Source of the DNA: SHWB01 sp050246875
Lineage (GTDB): Bacteria > Pseudomonadota > Alphaproteobacteria > UBA6615
Direction of reading: 5' to 3'
Assembly (NCBI GenBank): GCA_050246875.1
Contig: JBFWVF010000008.1
Coordinates: 124,001 to 188,000 of the forward strand
DNA length: 64,000 nt
The translations under genes and the position numbers were made by a program. The notes under the pieces are model-generated. The model was not told the origin of the DNA. It saw nothing but the letters and a program-made list of their open reading frames with translations, and made no database searches. Positions 59,917-64,000 of the stretch are shown here, piece after piece. Positions within the stretch are counted from its first letter, which is position 1, and the number at the start of each line of letters is the position of its first letter.

Positions 59917-60750
59917 TCAGTCGAAGAAAACGAAGGTACGCGTCTCGATGCTCTCGCGCGGCCGGGCGTCCGGCGGCGAGGTCGGATCGTCGAAGGAGAC
60001 GTGCAGGGCCAGCTTCGCCGTCTGGCCATCGTCAATGGTGTCGTAGTTCTTGAGGATGATCGCCTCGTCGCGTGTCATGCGCGGAAAGTAGATCCAGCGG
60101 TGGCGCGCATCGAAGGTCGAATGGCGCGACTCGCCGACGCGGTCGACGGTGCGGCGCTGCACCGCCCGCATGTAGCTGGTGTCGACTGCCCGCCCGTCGC
60201 ACAGCGCGAGCGGCCAGCACTCGCACGGCCCCTGCGAGATCGGCCGCCAGACGTTGACGATGGCGAAGCGCTTCTTTGGGTCGGCCTCGGGCGCGATCTC
60301 GCCCAGCCGCTTGGCCGCCGACCAGTCGGTGTAGTCGGTATGCGCGACCGACGCCGGCTCGCGGGAATTGCGCTCGGCGCGCAGCGACTGTTCCGAGGAG
60401 CGGCGCGTGTGATCGAACACGATGACGCGCGTCGCCCCCATCTTCTCCTTCACCAGCGCCTCGACCTCGCGGTCGTAGATGTCGCGAAGCTGGGCGTCGT
60501 CGTAGAAATCGCGGACCGCCGATTTGTGCGCGACGACGCAGAAGCCGTTGCGCGCCAGCGTGAAGCTCTCGTCCATGGTGCGGCCGTTGCGGACCGGCAT
60601 GGGCCGCAGTTCGCGCGTGCCCGTATGCTGCGTCGGCACGCCCGGCTCGTAGGAATGGAAGAAGGACGGCTTCTCGTCCGTGTCGACGAGGTAGCCGATC
60701 TGCGCCTCGATGGTCTCGTACGGGCGGCTGTCGAGCGGATGGCGTTCCAT
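59917..60750 (-). CDS. CmcJ/NvfI-like oxidoreductase (putative Fe/2OG-related enzyme), second paralogue
   Basis: 277 aa. It shares the family landmarks with the gene at 1536-2372: VAHTDYTDW, RFAIVNVWRPI, IYFPRMTRDEAIILKNYDT and HVSFDDPTSPPDARPRESIE. The histidines in HTDYT and in the HVSFDDP block are candidate metal ligands. The ATG at 60750 was chosen over an upstream alternative codon because AGAAGGG lies 8 nt before it. It is probably first in an operon with the SDR and the CoA-transferase. The reaction is unknown. Confidence 0.72.
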   Translation of the reverse strand: MERHPLDSRPYETIEAQIGYLVDTDEKPSFFHSYEPGVPTQHTGTRELRPMPVRNGRTMDESFTLARNGFCVVAHKSAVRDFYDDAQLRDIYDREVEALVKEKMGATRVIVFDHTRRSSEQSLRAERNSREPASVAHTDYTDWSAAKRLGEIAPEADPKKRFAIVNVWRPISQGPCECWPLALCDGRAVDTSYMRAVQRRTVDRVGESRHSTFDARHRWIYFPRMTRDEAIILKNYDTIDDGQTAKLALHVSFDDPTSPPDARPRESIETRTFVFFD

Positions 60751-60900
60751 GGCGGAGCCCTTCTGGCGTGGCGACACCGGCGCCAGTAGAAGCCGCGCGC
60801 CGGCAGGTTGTAAAGCCGTGCCCGGGCCCGCCGGTCGCGCCTATGATGGCGTTGCCGCCGCAATCAGGACGGCATCCGCATCATGCAGGGAGCGTGGACG

Positions 60901-61323
60901 ATGGCAGGGGTAACCCTCGAACAGGCGCAGAAGATCATCGAAGTCGGGCTGGAGCATGGCCGCAAGAACAAGCTGAAGCCCCTGGGCATCGCCGTGCTCG
61001 ACCCGGGCGGGCACCTGATTGCCTTCGCCCGCGACAACGGCACCAGCTATTTCCGCCCGCACATCGCCATGGCCAAGGCGCATGGCGCGCTCGGCATGGG
61101 CATGGGCAGCCGGGCGCTGGTCGGCCGGCCCGACTATTTCATGTACATGCTGAACGCCGCCTCCGACGGCAAGGCGCTGAACGCGCCCGGCGGCGTCATC
61201 ATCCGCGACAAGGCCGGCGAGATCCTCGGCGCCGTTGGTGTCACGGGCGATGTCTCGGACCGCGACGAGGACGCGGCCGTGGCCGGCATCAAGGCCGTCG
61301 GCCTCGAAGCCGACACGGGCTGA
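60901..61323 (+). CDS. GlcG/HbpS family protein (DUF336)
   Basis: 140 aa. VTLEQAQKIIEVGLEHGRKNKLKPLGIAVLDPGGHLIAF (4-42) and the DGKALNAPGGVIIRDKAGEILGAVGVTGD region near 90-118 are diagnostic of the GlcG/HbpS fold. Members bind haem or small ligands, or accompany diol and glycolate catabolism genes. The ATG at 60901 has AGGGAG about 9 nt upstream; an ATG at 60883 is also in frame. It converges with an SDR gene (3-bp gap). No specific function can be assigned. Confidence 0.85.
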   Translation: MAGVTLEQAQKIIEVGLEHGRKNKLKPLGIAVLDPGGHLIAFARDNGTSYFRPHIAMAKAHGALGMGMGSRALVGRPDYFMYMLNAASDGKALNAPGGVIIRDKAGEILGAVGVTGDVSDRDEDAAVAGIKAVGLEADTG

Positions 61324-61326
61324 CGG

Positions 61327-62067
61327 CTACCCGAGGCTGCCCGCCGCGTTGACGTCGATCAGCGCGCCGGCGACGTAGCGGGCGGCCGGGGTGAGCAGGA
61401 AGGCGACGGGCCCGGCGATGTCGTCGGCCGTCGCCAGCCGGCCGAGCGGCAGGGACTTCGGATCGACCGGGGCCTTGCCGGCGATCATGCCGGTATCGGT
61501 CGGTCCCGGGATGATGCAGTTGACCATGATGTTGTTCCGCGTCTCGCGCCGGGCGAGCCATTTCGTCAGCGCGAAGACGCTGGCCTTCGAAGCTGAATAG
61601 GCGGGCACCGGCAGCGGGCTGCCGACCTTACCGGCGCCGGAGCCGAACAGCACGATCCGGCCGCCGCCGCGCTGGCGCATCCCCGGCAGCAGGGCGCGCG
61701 CGAGGTGGAACGAGCCGCGCACGTTGACGCCCATCGTCAGGTCGAACTCGGCGTCCCACCGTTCGTCCTCCCAGTGCTCTTCGAGCAGGACACCCGCCGC
61801 CGCAACCGCGCCATCGACGGCGCCGGCGCGCGCCACCAGCGCATCCACCGCCGCGCGGTCGGACACGTCGCAGGCGAACGCTTCGGCGGACGCGCCCTTG
61901 GCCCCCAGTTCGTCGGCGACACGATCCGGCGCCCTGAGATCGGCCAGCACCAGCGACGCGCCCAGGCCGGCGCACAGATGCGCCGTCGCCCGCCCGATGC
62001 CGGCGCCGGCCCCGGTGATGAGGATGCGATGGCCGTTAAGATCGAACCCCTGCGATGCCTTGGACAT
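61327..62067 (-). CDS. Short-chain dehydrogenase/reductase (SDR)
   Basis: 246 aa. TGAGAGIG (18-25) binds the cofactor. Ser143 (FGSGAGK), Tyr157 and Lys161 (YSASK) are the catalytic residues. The usual NNAG is replaced by AAAG (89-92), a mild deviation from the classical motif. Asp43 after strand two favours NAD(H). It is 39 bp downstream of the lactonase-like gene and likely co-transcribed. Confidence 0.9.
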   Translation of the reverse strand: MSKASQGFDLNGHRILITGAGAGIGRATAHLCAGLGASLVLADLRAPDRVADELGAKGASAEAFACDVSDRAAVDALVARAGAVDGAVAAAGVLLEEHWEDERWDAEFDLTMGVNVRGSFHLARALLPGMRQRGGGRIVLFGSGAGKVGSPLPVPAYSASKASVFALTKWLARRETRNNIMVNCIIPGPTDTGMIAGKAPVDPKSLPLGRLATADDIAGPVAFLLTPAARYVAGALIDVNAAGSLG

Positions 62068-62106
62068 TCTTTCGTTCCCGCGAGTTGGCCTTGATGATCA
62101 CGATGA

Positions 62107-62916
62107 TCACGCCTGCGTCGGCGCCACGTCGAGGCGTGCGATGACGCCCTCGAATCTTTTCTCCGGAGCCGGATACCGCGCCAGCACCAGCGGATCGTGG
62201 CCCGGCACGATCAGCGCGCGGTCGCCGGCGAGTCGCTGCAGACGATCGAAGGTGAGAATGGCGTCGCCGACATTGAACACGGTCGGAAAGGCCATTCGCC
62301 GTTCCATGTTCTCGTAGAAGTGCGTGGCGTCGGACGCGACGACGACCCAGCCCCGCTTCGTCAGCACGCGCACGCTCATCAGGCCCTTGGTGTGGCCTGG
62401 CATGGGATGGACGGTGATGCCCGGCGCGATCTCCGCCTCGCCCTCGTAGAACACGACGCGGTCCTCGTAGACCCGCCGCACCATCTCGACAATGTGGTCG
62501 ACCGTGTACGAATGGCGGATGGCCGGGGCGCACATGTATGGCCCGGTCACATACTCCATCTCGCTGGCCTGCAGGTGGTACCGGGCGCGGGAAAAGCGGT
62601 CGTGCCCGCCGATGTGGTCGTAGTGCAGGTGGGTGACGATAACGTCCTGCACCGCCGCCGCGTCGATGCCGAGCATGGCCAGCCCGTCGGCAACGTCGCG
62701 CAGCACCGTGCGGCCGCGCCGCTTGCCTTCCTCCACCGTGAATCCGGTGTCGATGACGAACAGCCGCGCGCCGGCCCGGGCGACCCAGATGTAGTAGTCG
62801 ATGGGCATCGGCGCGTCCTCGTGCGCGTCGATCCCCATCAGGTTCGTCGCCCGGGTGCGCTCCTGCATCGTGGCGTACTTGATGGCATAGAGTTCCCAGA
62901 CCAGCGGATCGCCCAT
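62107..62916 (-). CDS. Metallo-beta-lactamase-fold lactonase (AHL lactonase AttM/AiiA-like)
   Basis: 269 aa. The dinuclear zinc site is complete: HLHYDH with His96, His98, Asp100 and His101, then His175 (MPGHTKG), Asp196 (ASDATHF) and a C-terminal His in VPGHDPL. Size and GHTKG spacing match the N-acyl-homoserine-lactone lactonase group. A role in quorum quenching or in opening a catabolic lactone are both possible. With an SDR downstream, lactone catabolism is at least as likely. It is divergent from a 3-hydroxyisobutyrate-dehydrogenase-like gene. Confidence 0.88.
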   Translation of the reverse strand: MGDPLVWELYAIKYATMQERTRATNLMGIDAHEDAPMPIDYYIWVARAGARLFVIDTGFTVEEGKRRGRTVLRDVADGLAMLGIDAAAVQDVIVTHLHYDHIGGHDRFSRARYHLQASEMEYVTGPYMCAPAIRHSYTVDHIVEMVRRVYEDRVVFYEGEAEIAPGITVHPMPGHTKGLMSVRVLTKRGWVVVASDATHFYENMERRMAFPTVFNVGDAILTFDRLQRLAGDRALIVPGHDPLVLARYPAPEKRFEGVIARLDVAPTQA

Positions 62917-62959
62917 CGTTTCCCTCCCCGGCCCCGGTTTGCCCGGGCGCGCATCCCGC

Positions 62960-62965
62960 TATACT
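62960..62965 (+). promoter_or_regulatory. -10 element for the 3-hydroxyisobutyrate-dehydrogenase-like gene
   Basis: TATACT lies 56 bp before the ATG at 63022, with TTGCCC (62939-62944) 15 bp upstream as a poor -35. It is a plausible sigma-70-type promoter in the 105-bp divergent gap. Confidence 0.4.
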
Positions 62966-63021
62966 CGCGTCAAAGGCGGAGCCTGTCGCGGCCGCAATAT
63001 TTCGATCGAGGACGCGCCATC

Positions 63022-63888
63022 ATGACGGCAACGACCTGGGGTTTCATCGGCCTTGGCAACATGGGCGGGCCGATGTGCGGGCATCTCTGCGCCGCCGGTC
63101 TGGACGTGACCGCCTACGACGCCGCCGGCACCGCGGAAAGGCTGCCCAGGGGCGCCCGCGCTGCGGCCGACATCGCCGCCGTGGCCGCCGCCGCCGATAC
63201 AGTCTTCCTCAGCCTGCCGGACGGCAAGGTCGTGGCGAAGGTGGCCGACGCCATCGCCGCCGCGCCGGGCCGGCGCGCCCGCACCGTGGTCGACCTTTCG
63301 ACGACCGGCCCCGATGCGGCGGCTGCCGTCGGCAAGGCGCTCGCGGCGGCCGGCATCGTCTTCGTCGATGCGCCGGTCAGCGGCGGCAAGGCCGGTGCTG
63401 TCAAGGCGTCGCTGGCGGTGATGTGCGCCGGGCCGAACGAGGTCGTGACGGCGCTCGCGCCCACCCTCAAGCTGATGGGCCGCAACGTCTTCCATGTCGG
63501 CACCCGGCCCGGCCAGGGCCAGGCCATGAAACTCGCCAACAACTTCCTCTCGGCCGTGGCCATGGCCGCCACGTCCGAGGCGGTGCTGTTCGGCATGAAG
63601 CATGGCCTCGAGATGACGACGATGATCGACGTCCTCAACGTCTCGAGCGGCCAGAACACCGCCACCTCGGACAAGTTCCCCAACCGCATCGCCAAGGGCA
63701 AGTTCGACGCCGGCTTCGCCACCTCGCTGATGTCCAAGGACGTGGCGCTGTTCCGCGATCACGTGCGCCGCACGGGCACGCCGGACGCCATGGCCGATCT
63801 CGCCGACCGCATCTGGAAATCGGCCGACAGCGCCATGCCGGGCAGCGACTTCACCGAGATCTGGCGCCACCTCGGCGGCAAGGGCTGA
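63022..63888 (+). CDS. 3-hydroxyisobutyrate dehydrogenase family NAD(P)-dependent oxidoreductase
   Basis: 288 aa beta-hydroxyacid dehydrogenase. The cofactor motif is GLGNMGGPM (10-18), the substrate-binding loop DAPVSGGKAGA (116-126) and the catalytic Lys170 in KLANNFLSA. Typical substrates are 3-hydroxyisobutyrate, tartronate semialdehyde or related 3-hydroxy acids. The ATG at 63022 has GAGGA 9 nt upstream. It is divergent from the lactonase gene, so hydroxy acids released from lactones could be its substrate. Confidence 0.92.
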   Translation: MTATTWGFIGLGNMGGPMCGHLCAAGLDVTAYDAAGTAERLPRGARAAADIAAVAAAADTVFLSLPDGKVVAKVADAIAAAPGRRARTVVDLSTTGPDAAAAVGKALAAAGIVFVDAPVSGGKAGAVKASLAVMCAGPNEVVTALAPTLKLMGRNVFHVGTRPGQGQAMKLANNFLSAVAMAATSEAVLFGMKHGLEMTTMIDVLNVSSGQNTATSDKFPNRIAKGKFDAGFATSLMSKDVALFRDHVRRTGTPDAMADLADRIWKSADSAMPGSDFTEIWRHLGGKG

Positions 63889-63967
63889 CGCCGACCGGCC
63901 CATCCATTCCGGAGCTTCGCCGCCGATTGTAGACTGGCGTCGTGTCACGCCTGACGGGAGGATGCGA

Positions 63968-64000
63968 ATGAACCAGCTCGATTTCCTACGCACGCTTGCG
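63968..64000 (+). CDS. Start of an unidentified gene, cut by the window edge
   Basis: Eleven codons (MNQLDFLRTLA) are visible from an ATG with GGGAGG 7 nt upstream. A TAGACT (63930-63935) could be its -10 element. Too little sequence remains to recognise the product. Confidence 0.5.
   Translation, partial: MNQLDFLRTLA

Noticed and set aside
57769..60789. Open frame of about 1000 codons on the plus strand
   Set aside because: It is antisense to the CoA-transferase, SDR and CmcJ-like genes, which have clear family motifs. The protein is low-complexity and unlike any family.
1..64000. CRISPR arrays, insertion sequences, prophage, tRNA or rRNA genes
   Set aside because: No regularly spaced repeats, transposase or integrase motifs, or structural RNA sequences were recognised on either strand.

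Overview
The window is high-GC DNA with tightly packed genes, many ATGA/GTGA/TGATG start-stop overlaps and GTG starts. The gene families (TRAP transporters, BMP-type ABC uptake, BigR/SqrR-type ArsR regulator with TrxC and DUF2892, DUF1993, many CaiB/BaiF CoA-transferases and luciferase-like flavin enzymes) fit an alphaproteobacterium, probably a soil or aquatic member of the Rhodospirillales/Hyphomicrobiales. That placement is inference from gene families and composition only. I see no rRNA, tRNA, CRISPR array, insertion sequence, integrase or phage gene. The only housekeeping genes are rimO, a DEAD-box helicase and corA; the rest reads as catabolic and transport gene content.

Layout. 0-1.3 kb: a three-gene cobalt-type nitrile hydratase/thiocyanate hydrolase operon whose beta subunit is split in two. 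1.5-5.3 kb: a CmcJ-like oxygenase gene, then a 2OG-Fe(II) oxygenase, an MDR reductase and a flavin reductase. 5.3-7.9 kb: corA and rimO. 7.9-11.1 kb: three tandem ketopantoate-reductase-like genes. 11.3-14.6 kb: an oversized amidase and an alpha/beta hydrolase. 14.6-17.2 kb: acyl-CoA dehydrogenase, HpxZ/AtzH-like protein and TetR regulator. 17.2-22.8 kb: two tandem C-C-hydrolase-like genes and a complete DctPQM TRAP transporter. 22.9-24.1 kb: the helicase. 24.5-31.2 kb: a five-gene operon hyuA-hyuB-CoA-transferase-enoyl-CoA hydratase-HMG-CoA-lyase-like. 31.3-36.5 kb: an RND pump and adaptor under an ArsR regulator with persulfide-sensor cysteines, divergent from trxC-DUF2892. 36.6-42.9 kb: a luciferase-like enzyme and a BMP-family ABC importer behind a near-perfect sigma-54 promoter. 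43-44.1 kb: two DUF1993 genes with duplicated promoters. 44.2-49.6 kb: cupin, FAD oxidoreductase, EthD-like protein and luciferase-like enzyme, divergent from an amidohydrolase. 49.9-52.4 kb: two orphan TRAP binding proteins, each with a strong terminator. 52.4-63.9 kb: CocE-type hydrolase, MDR reductase, NTF2-like protein, TetR, a third luciferase-like enzyme, CoA-transferase, two SDRs, a second CmcJ-like protein, a GlcG-like protein, a metallo-beta-lactamase lactonase and a 3-hydroxyisobutyrate-dehydrogenase-like enzyme. A new gene starts at the right edge.

How it fits together. Binding proteins and importers bring in small organic acids, amides or nucleoside-like compounds. Hydratase, amidases, hydrolases and flavin/iron oxygenases open the substrates. 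CoA-transferases, dehydrogenases, hydratase and lyase carry the acids to acyl-CoA intermediates. Actual substrates cannot be read from sequence. Striking features are the number of local tandem duplications (four families), the split nitrile-hydratase-type enzyme, the HyuAB-to-HMG-CoA-lyase operon and the sigma-54 promoter.
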